This document shows positions 39,603 to 47,463 of a stretch of 64,000 nucleotides of DNA, piece after piece (position 1 is the stretch's first letter; each line of letters opens with the position of its first letter). The position numbers were made by a program, and so were the translations under genes. Source of the DNA: Amycolatopsis sp. CA-126428 (GTDB lineage Bacteria > Actinomycetota > Actinomycetes > Mycobacteriales > Pseudonocardiaceae); assembly GCF_002904335.1 (NCBI RefSeq), contig NZ_PPHF01000074.1:62001-126000 (forward strand), read 5' to 3'. The notes below the pieces were generated by a model, which saw only the letters and a program-made list of their open reading frames with translations, searched no databases and had not been told where the DNA came from.

Positions 39603-41243
39603 GTGCCTCGTCCGACCGCACCGGCGACCGTGCCCGAGGCCGTGCTGCGCACGTCGATCGTCGAGTGCCTGTTCGCCCGCGCCGACGACGACCGGCCCCT
39701 GTTCACCCACCAGGACCACGTTCGCGGCGTGGAGCACACGCTGACGTGGGCGGAGTTCGCCGCCCGGGTCCGGGTCGTGGCGGGCGAGCTGCGCCGGGTG
39801 GCCGGGCCGGGGGAGCGCGTCGCCATCCTCGCGGGCCAGGAGCTGGCCTACCCGCTGGCGTTCTTCGGCGCGCTGGCCGCCGGCCTGATCGCCGTCCCGC
39901 TGATGGCGCCGTCGAGTCCCGCGCAGGCCGGGCGGCTCGCCGGGGTCCTCGCCGACAGCGGCGCGCGGGTGTGGCTGACGTCGTCGGCCGCGGCGCCGGG
40001 ACTGCCCGCGCACGAGAGCGTCGTGGTGGTCGACGAGCTCAGCGGGCCCGGCGCCGATCCGGTGCCGGTGCTACCGGACAGCCCGGCCTACCTGCAGTAC
40101 ACGTCCGGCTCGACGCGCGAGCCGGCCGGCGCGGTGATCCCGCACCGCGCGATCGTCGCCGCCTGCTGGCAAGGCAGTCTCGCGTACGCCGTCGACGAGG
40201 GCACCACCTGCGCCGGCTGGATCCCGTTCTTCCACGACATGGGCCTGATCCAGCTGCTGTGCCTGCCCGTCTTCTCCGGCGGGCGATCGGTGTTCATGGC
40301 GCCGGCCGAGTTCGTGCACCGGCCGGCGCGCTGGCTGCGGCAGCTCGCCGGGTACCCCGCGGTGTTCACCGCCGCGCCGAACTTCGCCTACGACCTCGCC
40401 GCCGAGGCCGGCCCCGGCGAGGACCTCGACCTGTCGGACGTCCGGGTCGCGCTGAACGGCAGCGAACCCGTCCGGCCGGCCACGATCGAGCGCTTCCACG
40501 AGGTGTTCGGGCCGCGCGGGTTCCGGCGGGAGGCGCACCGGCCGTCGTACGGGCTCGCCGAAGCCACCGTGTACGTCGCGAGCGCGGGCGAGGAGGGGCC
40601 GCGTGGCGCGGTGTTCGACCGCGAAGCCCTCGCGCAGGGCCGGGCCGTCGAAACCGACGGCGGGCAGGAACTCGTGTCCGTCGGCCGTCCCGTCGGGCAG
40701 CTCGTCCGGATCGTCCGCGACGGCCGGGAACAGCCCGAAGGCCTGGTCGGCGAGATCTGGGTGCACGGCCCGAACGTCGCGACCGGGTACTGGGGCCGCG
40801 GCGACGCCACGGCGTTCGGTGCCGAGCTCGACGGCCTCGCCGGCTGGCTGCGCACCGGCGACCTCGGTGTCGTGCACCGCGGCGACCTGTACGTCACCGG
40901 ACGGCTCAAGGACCTCATCGTCATCGACGGCCGCAACTTCCACCCGCAGGACATCGAAGCGGCGGCCGCGGAGGCCCACCCCGCGATCCGCCGCGACCGC
41001 GTCGCCGCGTTCGGCGTCGCCGACTCCGGCGGCGAGGGCGCGGTGGTGGTGGCGGAGCGGGCGCGCGGCGCCGACGCCGACGACCGGGAGGTGACCCGGG
41101 CGGTGCTGCGCGCGGTGTCGCGCGAACACGGTCTCACGCTGCGCGCGGTACGTCTGGTCCCTTCCGGTGGACTTCCGCGCACATCGAGCGGCAAGGTCGC
41201 CCGGTCGGCCGCGAAAGCACGTTATGGTGGCGACCGTGGGTGA
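39603..41243 (+). CDS. Fatty acyl-AMP ligase (FAAL)
   Basis: A 546-residue adenylate-forming enzyme of the FadD32/FAAL kind. It has the P-loop YTSGSTREPAGAV near residue 160, FFHDMGLIQLL, the FAAL mark FTAAPNFAYDLA, YGLAEATVYVAS, GYWGR, and the C-terminal hinge RTGDLGVVHRGDLYVTGRLKDLIVIDGRN in pieces, then SSGKVAR. FAALs make acyl-AMP and pass the acyl chain to an acyl carrier protein rather than CoA. Directly downstream an ACP gene overlaps its end by 20 bases, so the acyl chain very likely goes there. Start GTG 39603 is likely; TTG 39594 is possible. Confidence 0.92.
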   Translation: MPRPTAPATVPEAVLRTSIVECLFARADDDRPLFTHQDHVRGVEHTLTWAEFAARVRVVAGELRRVAGPGERVAILAGQELAYPLAFFGALAAGLIAVPLMAPSSPAQAGRLAGVLADSGARVWLTSSAAAPGLPAHESVVVVDELSGPGADPVPVLPDSPAYLQYTSGSTREPAGAVIPHRAIVAACWQGSLAYAVDEGTTCAGWIPFFHDMGLIQLLCLPVFSGGRSVFMAPAEFVHRPARWLRQLAGYPAVFTAAPNFAYDLAAEAGPGEDLDLSDVRVALNGSEPVRPATIERFHEVFGPRGFRREAHRPSYGLAEATVYVASAGEEGPRGAVFDREALAQGRAVETDGGQELVSVGRPVGQLVRIVRDGREQPEGLVGEIWVHGPNVATGYWGRGDATAFGAELDGLAGWLRTGDLGVVHRGDLYVTGRLKDLIVIDGRNFHPQDIEAAAAEAHPAIRRDRVAAFGVADSGGEGAVVVAERARGADADDREVTRAVLRAVSREHGLTLRAVRLVPSGGLPRTSSGKVARSAAKARYGGDRG

Positions 41244-41499
41244 TCACCGCGCCGAGGTCACGAAGGTCGTCTGCGACACCTTCCGGCTCGACCCGGCTCT
41301 CGTCGAGCCCGACGCGCCCCTGGAGGAGCTGGGCATCGACTCGAAGGGGCGGATCAAGCTGCTGGCGGCGCTGGAGATCTACTACGGGGTGACGATCGAC
41401 CTGGACCGGCTGGACCGGTTCACCGACGTGGGATCCGTGGCCGACGTGCTCGCGGAAGCACTGGGAACTCGGGGATCTTCAGGAGAGGCGCTGACATGA
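41224..41499 (+). CDS. Acyl carrier protein
   Basis: A 91-residue carrier protein starting at ATG 41224. The phosphopantetheine site is LGIDSKGRIKLL with Ser40; the residues after Ser are KG rather than the common LK or LT. Helices fit the ACP fold (EVTKVVCDTFRLDPALV; RFTDVGSVADVLAEAL). It overlaps the FAAL gene by 20 bases, and its TGA overlaps the next start (ATGA), so all are translated together. It should receive the acyl chain activated by the FAAL. Confidence 0.9.
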   Translation: MVATVGDHRAEVTKVVCDTFRLDPALVEPDAPLEELGIDSKGRIKLLAALEIYYGVTIDLDRLDRFTDVGSVADVLAEALGTRGSSGEALT

Positions 41500-41813
41500 G
41501 CGGCGGGGGGTACACCGCGACGACCGAAGCGTTGTCGGCGGCGTCCAAGACCATCGGCGACCTGGCGGAAAACCTGCTGGACGACAACCCGGACCTGCAG
41601 ACACCGCAGGTGACGGCGGAGAAGTTCGGCCGGGCGCACGGCGCGCACGCGACCAAGTACACCGCCGGCGCCCAGGCGCTGTGGGCCGCGGTTTCCGGCT
41701 ACAGCAGCACCCTCGGCTCGTTCGGCACGAACCTCGGCACCGCCGGCTCGAGCTACGGCGCCAACGAAGACAACCAGGCGGGCGCGATCACGAACGCCGG
41801 GGGCTCGCTCTGA
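41496..41813 (+). CDS. EspC-like small type VII secretion protein
   Basis: A 105-residue protein (MSGGGYTATTEALSAASKTIGDLAENL). It has a helix-turn-helix hairpin like ESX-associated EspC proteins, with a central FGRAHGAHATKY and a second helix TAGAQALWAAVSGYSSTLGSFG; a glycine/serine tail follows. No signal peptide. Such small helical proteins are exported or help export in type VII systems. It overlaps the ACP gene by four bases and the next gene by one, placing it in the FAAL-ACP operon. No secretion ATPase or core ESX gene lies in this window. Confidence 0.75.
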   Translation: MSGGGYTATTEALSAASKTIGDLAENLLDDNPDLQTPQVTAEKFGRAHGAHATKYTAGAQALWAAVSGYSSTLGSFGTNLGTAGSSYGANEDNQAGAITNAGGSL

Positions 41814-44800
41814 TGGCCGAGAAGAAGAAGTGGTCCGACGTCAAGGCGCTGCTCGACGACCCGAGCGTGCCCGCCGGGCAGAAGAGCGCGCTGATCAGCA
41901 GCTGGCTGCGGGAAAACCCGCCACCGCCGCCGTTCCTGGCCGACCAGGAACCGGACGAGATCAAGCAGAAGCGGCAGGAAGCCGAGAAGTACGCGCACGC
42001 CTACGCCGCGAACCCGCTGTTCGCCGGCCAGTCGGTCGACGAGGCCTACGACAAGGCCAAGGCGAGCGGCGACCAGAACAGCTACAACGAGGACCAGGAA
42101 AAGAAAGCCGTCGACGACGGCAAGAAGAAGCTCGACGAGACGAAGCCGCCCGCCGCCGCCGACGACGGAGCCGGCGCCACCGGGACGAAGACGTCCGACG
42201 AGATCTTCGACGCCGCCGCGCCCGCGCTGAAGCTGTTCGAGACGTTCGGTTCGCTGCTGGCGAAGATCCCGGCCGACTGCCGCGGCAACACCCGCGCGAT
42301 CGACCTCGACAAGGACATCCGCGCGCCGTTCGACGAGCAGCGCGGGATCAGCTTCGCCGACTTCGTCGCGGACGCCGGGCACTTCAAGCGCGGCTCGGAG
42401 ACGGTGGACCGGACGGAGCAGGACACCGGCTCGCAGCTGGGCACCCTGTTCGGCAGCTGGAGCGGCGCGGGTGCCGATGCCGCGTCGGACACCTACAACG
42501 ACAAGATCCAGCCGAAGGCGGCCAAGCTGTCCCAGACGCTCGGCAGCGCGAGCGAGGCGACGCTGAGCACCGCCACGACGGTGTTCCAGCTGTGCAAGGG
42601 CAAGGCCGACGCGGTCATCGGGATGTACACCGACCTGGTCGGCAAGGCCGACTACACGATGGCGCAGAAGGTCGTCGCCGTCGCCAACGGCGAGCACGGC
42701 AACGAGCAGGACCTCGCCCAGATCGCGGGCTGGATGGACCTGAACTTCGGGACGAACCTGGTCAAGACGCTCAACGACCAAGGCTGCTGCGACGGCGACG
42801 AGATCAAGAAGCACGGCCAGGACCTGGCCAAGCAGTGGGTGCAGAACCAGTTCAACCCCGACATGTGGGACCGGCTGTACCAGGGGTTCGCGAAGACCTG
42901 CAAGGACACGAAGGACCTGGTCGACCAGGCGTACGACGCGCTCGACAAGGTGATGGGCGGGATCCGCAACGAGTTCGAGGGCGTGTCGCTGCCCGGCGGG
43001 TCCGGCACTCCGGGTGGGTCCGGGACCGGGGGGTCCGGTACGGCCGGTGGCTCCGGCGGTGGTGCCGGTGGTTCAGGTGGCGGTTCGGGTTCGGGTTCGG
43101 GCGGGTCCGGCGGTGGATCGGGGTCGGGTTCGGGGGCCGGTGGTTCGGGTTCCGGGGCCGGTGGTTCGGGGGCCGGCGGGGGTGGCGGTCAGGTGCCGCC
43201 GATTCCCGACACGAGCTCGGGGGCCGGTGCGCCGGGCGGCGGTTCGGGGGCCGGTGGCGGCTCCGGGGCCGACCTGCCGAGCGGCGCCGGCTCCGGTTCC
43301 GGAAGTGGCTCGGGGGCGGGCGGTGGCGGCGGTCAGATTCCGCCGATCCCGGACGGGTCCACGGCGTCGGGCGGCGGCTCCACGGGCGGTGGTTCCGGCG
43401 GCGGTGGCTCGGCGGGCGGTGGCTCGGACTCTTCGCCCGGCCAGGACGACGGCTCCGCGGCGGAGGCGGCGAAGCAGCAGGCCGCGGAAGCGGCCAAGCA
43501 GCAGGCGGCGCAGGCGGCCGAGGCGGCGAAACAGAAGGCCGCGGATGCGCTGAAGGAGTTCAGCGGCCCGGGGATCCAGACCGACTCCGGCGCCGGAGCG
43601 GGCCTGGGCTCGGGGGGCGGTGCGGACTCGGGCGGTGGCTCGGGCTCCGGCGGTGGTTCGGGGCCGGGATCCGACAGCACGGCGCCGTCGTCGATGACGC
43701 CGCCGTCCGACAGCGGCCAGGACGCCGCGGCCGCGGCGGCCGAGGCGGCGAAGAAGAAGGCCGCCGACGCGCTGAAGGAGTTCAGCGGTCCCGGCATCGA
43801 GACCGACTCCGGCGACGGTGCGGGCGGCGGTTCCGGTTCGGGCTCGGGCCCGGGTGGCAGCGACACGGGCTCAGGCTCGGGTGAAGACGGCAAGGCCGCG
43901 GCCGAACAGGCCGCGGAGGACGCGAAGAAGAAGGCCGCGGACGCGCTGAAGGAGTTCGGCGGCCCGGGCATCGAGACCGATCCCGGCGGCAAGCCCGACG
44001 GCAAGCCCGACAGCCTGCTCGGTGACGAGGATCGGGATGTCCTCAAGGTCAAGCAGGGCGACAAGACCTTCGAGATGACCGAGCCGGACCACGACGGCAA
44101 GATGGACATCAAGGTCGGCGACGGCCCCGGCGAACCGAAGGACTTCAAGCTCGACTGGTCCGGCGACGGCAAGCCCACCGACGGTCCACAAGGGACGGAC
44201 GCGGACACCTTCCGCCCCGGCCCCGACGGCAAGATCCACATCAAGGACGGCGGCCTCGAGATCACCGCCGAGCGCCCGGACGGGCCGGACGGCCCGACGA
44301 CGGTGACCGTCGACGACGGCAAGGGCACCCCGACGACGTACACGTTGGGCGACGAAGACAAGCCGGACCGGGCCCTCGGCGACACGCCCGAGAAGCGGCT
44401 CGACGACCTGCCCACCCACCGAGGCACCCTCGACGACCTCGCGCCGAACGACACCGGCACACCCGCCGGCGACTCGCACCACGGCGGCTCGGACCACGGC
44501 GCCGGCGACGGTTCCCACGGCGGCGGGCATGGCTCGCCCGGCGGCACCGGCGGCTCGCACCACGGCGCGGGCGACGGTTCACATGGTGCTGGCGACGGTT
44601 CGCCCGGCGGCGCGCTCTCCGGCGGTGGCGGTGCACACCCCGGCCCCTCTATGGCCGGGATCGGCGGCGGCGCGCACGTCGGCGTCTCGGGCGCGGGCTT
44701 CGACCCGGCGGCCTCCGGGCTCGGGGACACCCCCGTGTCCGGCGGTGCCCACTCCGGTGCCGCCGCGCAGCCGCAGCCCGCGGCCGCCTTCGCGGCGGCG

Positions 44801-45013
44801 TCCGGTGCGCCCGGCTCAGCCGGGTCGGCCGGCTCGTCGATGTCCGGGATGCCCGGCATGGGGGCCATGGGCGGTGGCCACGGCGGTGGCGGCGGCGACA
44901 CCGAACGCCGCGCGTCCGCCTACCGCATCGACGGCGCCGTCTTCGACAACCTCGGTGAGCCCGGGCGGCGGATCATCGGTTCCCTGGACGACGAAGAGCC
45001 CCGGACCAGGTAG
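41813..45013 (+). CDS. 1066-residue Gly/Ser-rich repeat protein with WXG-like domain
   Basis: It starts at ATG 41813 inside the previous stop (TGATG). Residues 1-380 form an alpha-helical domain with a WXG100-like hairpin (TLFGSWSGAGADAASDTYNDKI near 205-230, in two halves). About 385-545 is Gly/Ser-rich with two QVPPIPD/QIPPIPD motifs. Three copies of AAKKKAADALKEFSGPGIETD lie near 560, 640 and 700. Then comes a beta-like charged domain (735-850), a His/Gly/Asp-rich stretch (880-940), and a conserved-looking C-terminus (YRIDGAVFDNLGEPGRRIIGSL). No signal peptide. It is probably a large secreted substrate or surface protein of an ESX-like route. No toxin domain is apparent. Confidence 0.8.
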   Translation: MAEKKKWSDVKALLDDPSVPAGQKSALISSWLRENPPPPPFLADQEPDEIKQKRQEAEKYAHAYAANPLFAGQSVDEAYDKAKASGDQNSYNEDQEKKAVDDGKKKLDETKPPAAADDGAGATGTKTSDEIFDAAAPALKLFETFGSLLAKIPADCRGNTRAIDLDKDIRAPFDEQRGISFADFVADAGHFKRGSETVDRTEQDTGSQLGTLFGSWSGAGADAASDTYNDKIQPKAAKLSQTLGSASEATLSTATTVFQLCKGKADAVIGMYTDLVGKADYTMAQKVVAVANGEHGNEQDLAQIAGWMDLNFGTNLVKTLNDQGCCDGDEIKKHGQDLAKQWVQNQFNPDMWDRLYQGFAKTCKDTKDLVDQAYDALDKVMGGIRNEFEGVSLPGGSGTPGGSGTGGSGTAGGSGGGAGGSGGGSGSGSGGSGGGSGSGSGAGGSGSGAGGSGAGGGGGQVPPIPDTSSGAGAPGGGSGAGGGSGADLPSGAGSGSGSGSGAGGGGGQIPPIPDGSTASGGGSTGGGSGGGGSAGGGSDSSPGQDDGSAAEAAKQQAAEAAKQQAAQAAEAAKQKAADALKEFSGPGIQTDSGAGAGLGSGGGADSGGGSGSGGGSGPGSDSTAPSSMTPPSDSGQDAAAAAAEAAKKKAADALKEFSGPGIETDSGDGAGGGSGSGSGPGGSDTGSGSGEDGKAAAEQAAEDAKKKAADALKEFGGPGIETDPGGKPDGKPDSLLGDEDRDVLKVKQGDKTFEMTEPDHDGKMDIKVGDGPGEPKDFKLDWSGDGKPTDGPQGTDADTFRPGPDGKIHIKDGGLEITAERPDGPDGPTTVTVDDGKGTPTTYTLGDEDKPDRALGDTPEKRLDDLPTHRGTLDDLAPNDTGTPAGDSHHGGSDHGAGDGSHGGGHGSPGGTGGSHHGAGDGSHGAGDGSPGGALSGGGGAHPGPSMAGIGGGAHVGVSGAGFDPAASGLGDTPVSGGAHSGAAAQPQPAAAFAAASGAPGSAGSAGSSMSGMPGMGAMGGGHGGGGGDTERRASAYRIDGAVFDNLGEPGRRIIGSLDDEEPRTR
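43465..43990 (+). repeat. Three in-frame copies of a helix-loop repeat
   Basis: The coded unit KKKAADALKEFSGPGIETD occurs at about 43530-43580, 43755-43805 and 43930-43980, separated by Gly/Ser-rich linkers. Copy one has KQKAADALKEFSGPGIQTD, and copy three has KEFGGPGIETD. The similarity suggests internal duplication. Confidence 0.75.
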
Positions 45014-45021
45014 GAGGACGC

Positions 45022-45387
45022 ATGACCGACATCGCCGGGATGCGGGCCGAGCTCGACGGCCTCGTCCGCGAACAGGCCGATCGCCGTGCCCTGCGCGAAC
45101 AGCAGGGCGAGGAGATCAAGGCCCGATCCCACGAGTACATGACCAAGCAGGTCCAGGCGGCGGAGCGGTACGTCCAGCACGTCCGCGAGATGGCCCAGCG
45201 CAAGACCAAGTCCGGCTGGAGCACCGACCGGTCGCACGCCGAACCGGCCTCCGCCTTCGACGCGGAGGCGTATCCGGGCCCCGGCGGGTTCGAACCGGCG
45301 CCGCGGCCCATGCGGGACGAGCCGCGGGCCGCCCGGCGGCCCCGCACCGCCGCCGAAGAGGAAGAGGACTTCAACAACCCCTGGTGA
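45022..45387 (+). CDS. Small coiled-coil protein ending the FAAL/ESX-like operon
   Basis: A 121-residue protein (MTDIAGMRAELDGLVREQADRRALREQQGEEIKARS in part). The first 65 residues are strongly helical and charged, likely a coiled coil; the rest is proline-rich and disordered, ending in acidic EEEEDFNNPW. It starts eight bases after the large repeat protein, so it is the fifth gene of the operon. It could be a chaperone or partner of the large protein. I do not recognise a family. The end overlaps the convergent methyltransferase by 17 bases. Confidence 0.75.
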   Translation: MTDIAGMRAELDGLVREQADRRALREQQGEEIKARSHEYMTKQVQAAERYVQHVREMAQRKTKSGWSTDRSHAEPASAFDAEAYPGPGGFEPAPRPMRDEPRAARRPRTAAEEEEDFNNPW

Positions 45388-46165
45388 ACCACAGGTCGAC
45401 GGCGACCCCGGGCAGCCGTACGGTGAACGTCTCCGCCGGGGCCAGCCGCCGCCGCAGGTCCGCCTCGAACCCGGCCCGCCGCTCGCCGAACAGGTGCGGT
45501 GCCGAGCTCGACAGCGAAAACACCCCGGCGACGACCTCGTCGACGGTCCGGGTCACCTCCTGCCCCGGCACTTCGAACCGCCGCGGGCCGTGGAAGCCCG
45601 CCGCACGGTAGACGTCCGCCTCGCTGCCCGGCAGGCCGTCGGGTAGCGAACCGCGTCCCGCGCGCCGCACCGGGCCGAGGTATTCGCGCACCAGCTCCGG
45701 GATCGCGGGGTGGACGATCTCGTGCGTCGACGCGTGCACGTGGGCGCAGGCCCCGCCCGGCGCCAGCATCCCCGACACCGCGGCGGCGACGCGGGGCCGG
45801 TCGAACCAGTGGAACGACTGCGCGAAGGTGACCACCCGGAACGAGCCCAGCCCCGCGGGCAGCTCCTTCGCGCGCCGGTGCACCCACCGGCAGTTCCCGA
45901 TGCCCGCCTCCGCGGCCAGCCGGGCCGCTTCGGCGAGCATGTCCCCGTCGGCGTCGAGCCCGACCGCTTCCTCGAACGCCCCGGCCAGCGGCAGCGTCAG
46001 CGACCCGGGGCCGCAGCCGACGTCGAGCAGCCGTCCGGATCCGTCCAGCCCGAGCTCGGTGGCGAAGGCCGTGGCGAGCTCCGCGGGATACGCCGCCCGG
46101 CCCCGCGCGTAGTACGGGGCGCTGCCCGAATAGAGGGACGGGTCCCATTCCCACGTGTCGGTCAC
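45371..46165 (-). CDS. Class I SAM-dependent methyltransferase
   Basis: A 264-residue protein starting at GTG 46165 (VTDTWEWDPSLYSGSAPYYARGR). Motif I is LLDVGCGPGSLTLP; the acidic loop is EAVGLDADGDML; later VTFAQSFHWFD matches family members annotated as methyltransferases acting on small molecules (UbiE/COQ5-like or type 11). The substrate is unknown. It converges with the ESX-like operon and is upstream-divergent from the small gene at 46329. Confidence 0.88.
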   Translation of the reverse strand: MTDTWEWDPSLYSGSAPYYARGRAAYPAELATAFATELGLDGSGRLLDVGCGPGSLTLPLAGAFEEAVGLDADGDMLAEAARLAAEAGIGNCRWVHRRAKELPAGLGSFRVVTFAQSFHWFDRPRVAAAVSGMLAPGGACAHVHASTHEIVHPAIPELVREYLGPVRRAGRGSLPDGLPGSEADVYRAAGFHGPRRFEVPGQEVTRTVDEVVAGVFSLSSSAPHLFGERRAGFEADLRRRLAPAETFTVRLPGVAVDLWFTRGC

Positions 46166-46258
46166 GTCTTCAGCGTAGGGACTCGGGGTCGTGGACGGAC
46201 CGCGGGTGTGGCTCGCCGGGAGCTGAACCTGCCTCGCTCCACCCGGATCGGTGAACGG

Positions 46259-46284
46259 GTGTGAAACCCGGCGGGGCGGGGTAT
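46259..46284 (+). promoter_or_regulatory. Candidate SigB/SigF-like promoter
   Basis: GTGT at 46259-46262, 16 bases, then GGGTAT at 46279-46284. The -10 element is a perfect match to the stress-sigma consensus, the -35 only to GNNT. It lies about 45 bases upstream of ATG 46329. Confidence 0.4.
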
Positions 46285-46328
46285 CCGGTCGCATTCTTTC
46301 CGCCGCCGAACCAGCCGGAGGTCTTCCG

Positions 46329-46517
46329 ATGCCCGTGCGCACCGCCGCCCCGCCCGCCCGTGATGTCACCGGCCTGGCGCTGGAAGTCCTTGCCGCGCAA
46401 GGACTCAGCCGTCCGGCCGCGCAGGCCGCCCTCGTTTCGATGGCCCAGGAAAGAGGCGTGACCGCGGCGCGGTGCGCCGCGCTCGTCGTGGCCGCCGTCG
46501 ACGGGCAGGTGGGCTGA
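46329..46517 (+). CDS. Small hypothetical protein (62 aa)
   Basis: A short protein (MPVRTAAPPARDVTGLALEVL) of helical character, with RPAAQAALVSMAQERGVTAARCAALVV as a hydrophobic helix pair. It resembles the C-terminal half of an ANTAR domain only loosely, and I do not assign it. TGA overlaps the next ATG (TGATG), so it is coupled to the small membrane protein. The likely stress promoter upstream suggests stress expression. Confidence 0.6.
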   Translation: MPVRTAAPPARDVTGLALEVLAAQGLSRPAAQAALVSMAQERGVTAARCAALVVAAVDGQVG

Positions 46518-46693
46518 TGGCCTTCGCCGCGCGGGCCGGGGACCAGGACACCGCGTCCGTCGGCGGGGGCGTGCTGCTCGCCGTCGGGCTCGTCGTCGCC
46601 TTCTTCGGCTGGGGGTCCTGGTGGGCCGTCGCCGGGCTCGTCGTGGCCGTCGCCGGCGCGCTGTGGCTCACAGTCGCCCCTCGCGACGAGTAA
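46517..46693 (+). CDS. Small two-segment membrane protein (58 aa)
   Basis: The protein has two hydrophobic segments (GGVLLAVGLVVAFFGWG and WWAVAGLVVAVAGALWLTV) and no other recognisable feature. It starts at ATG 46517, overlapping the previous stop by one base. Probably a small stress-related membrane protein in the same transcript as its neighbour. Confidence 0.65.
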   Translation: MAFAARAGDQDTASVGGGVLLAVGLVVAFFGWGSWWAVAGLVVAVAGALWLTVAPRDE

Positions 46694-46753
46694 CCCGTCC
46701 GGGACGGGGAACGCCGCTTCCGACCGAGCATCGAGCCAGGAGGAGGCCGTTCC

Positions 46754-47308
46754 ATGGCGGAACACGACGAGGACGTCATCGAGTTCCTGCAGCGCCAGCA
46801 CCGGGAAATCCGCGAGCTGTTCGCCGAGCTGGAAACCGCGGAAGGCGACCGGCGGCGGGACCTGTTCCACGACCTCGTGCGGCTGCTCGCCGTGCACGAG
46901 ACCGCCGAGGAACTGGTCGTGCACCCCGAGATCCGTGACCTCGAGCCCGCCGCGAAGCCCGTCGTCGAGGCGCGGCTGGGCGAGGAGCACCGGGCCAAGG
47001 AACTGCTGACCACGCTGCAGAAGATGGGCCCGGAAGCCGACGGCTTCGACACCCTGCTCGTCCAATTGCGCGAGGACGTCCTCGCGCACGCCGAGCACGA
47101 AGAGCGGGACGAGTTCCCGCTGCTGCGGGCCCACCGCCCGCCGGAGCGGTTGCGGGCGATGGCCGCGACCGCCAAGGTGGCCGAAGCGGTCGGGCCGACC
47201 CGGCCGCACCCCGGCGTCGAGAGCGCGAAGGCGAACCTGCTGCTGGGCGCGCCCGCGGCGATCATGGACCGGGCGCGGGACCTCATCCGCGGCGCGCTGG
47301 GAGGCTGA
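46754..47308 (+). CDS. Hemerythrin-like HHE domain protein
   Basis: A 184-residue helical protein. Metal-ligand-like histidines and acids occur in QRQHREIRELFAELE (His17), AVHETAEELVVHPE, GEEHRAKELL and LAHAEHEERDEF, the four-helix di-iron HHE pattern. Such proteins bind oxygen, nitric oxide or iron. A nitric oxide synthase lies elsewhere in the window, but a link is not shown. It sits in the stress-gene area with an AGGAGGAGG ribosome binding site. Confidence 0.9.
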   Translation: MAEHDEDVIEFLQRQHREIRELFAELETAEGDRRRDLFHDLVRLLAVHETAEELVVHPEIRDLEPAAKPVVEARLGEEHRAKELLTTLQKMGPEADGFDTLLVQLREDVLAHAEHEERDEFPLLRAHRPPERLRAMAATAKVAEAVGPTRPHPGVESAKANLLLGAPAAIMDRARDLIRGALGG

Positions 47309-47311
47309 GGC

Positions 47312-47446
47312 GTGACCGAGCCCGGCGACGACGTCACCGATCCGGAGGAATTCGCCGAGGAAGCCGGCACCGACCCGACCCCGCAGGAGGTCGCCGAATA
47401 CGAGGAGCTGGCGAAGAAGAACCCGCCCTGGTCGTCGCCGGACTGA
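47312..47446 (+). CDS. Very small acidic protein (44 aa)
   Basis: A 44-residue open frame from GTG 47312 to TGA 47446, three bases after the hemerythrin stop. It reads VTEPGDDVTDPEEFAEEAG then a lysine-rich KKNPPWSSPD. The acidic content and codon use look coding, and position suggests co-translation with hemerythrin, but its short length leaves doubt. Confidence 0.5.
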   Translation: MTEPGDDVTDPEEFAEEAGTDPTPQEVAEYEELAKKNPPWSSPD

Positions 47447-47454
47447 GTGGGTAC
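47430..47454 (+). promoter_or_regulatory. Candidate SigB-like promoter before LigD-like gene
   Basis: GGTCG at 47430-47434, 14 bases, then GGGTAC at 47449-47454. The -35 is weak. The -10 lies 10 bases before ATG 47464, which would leave the transcript almost leaderless. Confidence 0.35.
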
Positions 47455-47463
47455 TCCCCGGGC

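Noticed and set aside
39603-41499. FAAL-ACP as start of a polyketide or lipopeptide gene cluster
   Set aside because: No polyketide synthase, NRPS module or thioesterase follows; the next genes are ESX-like.
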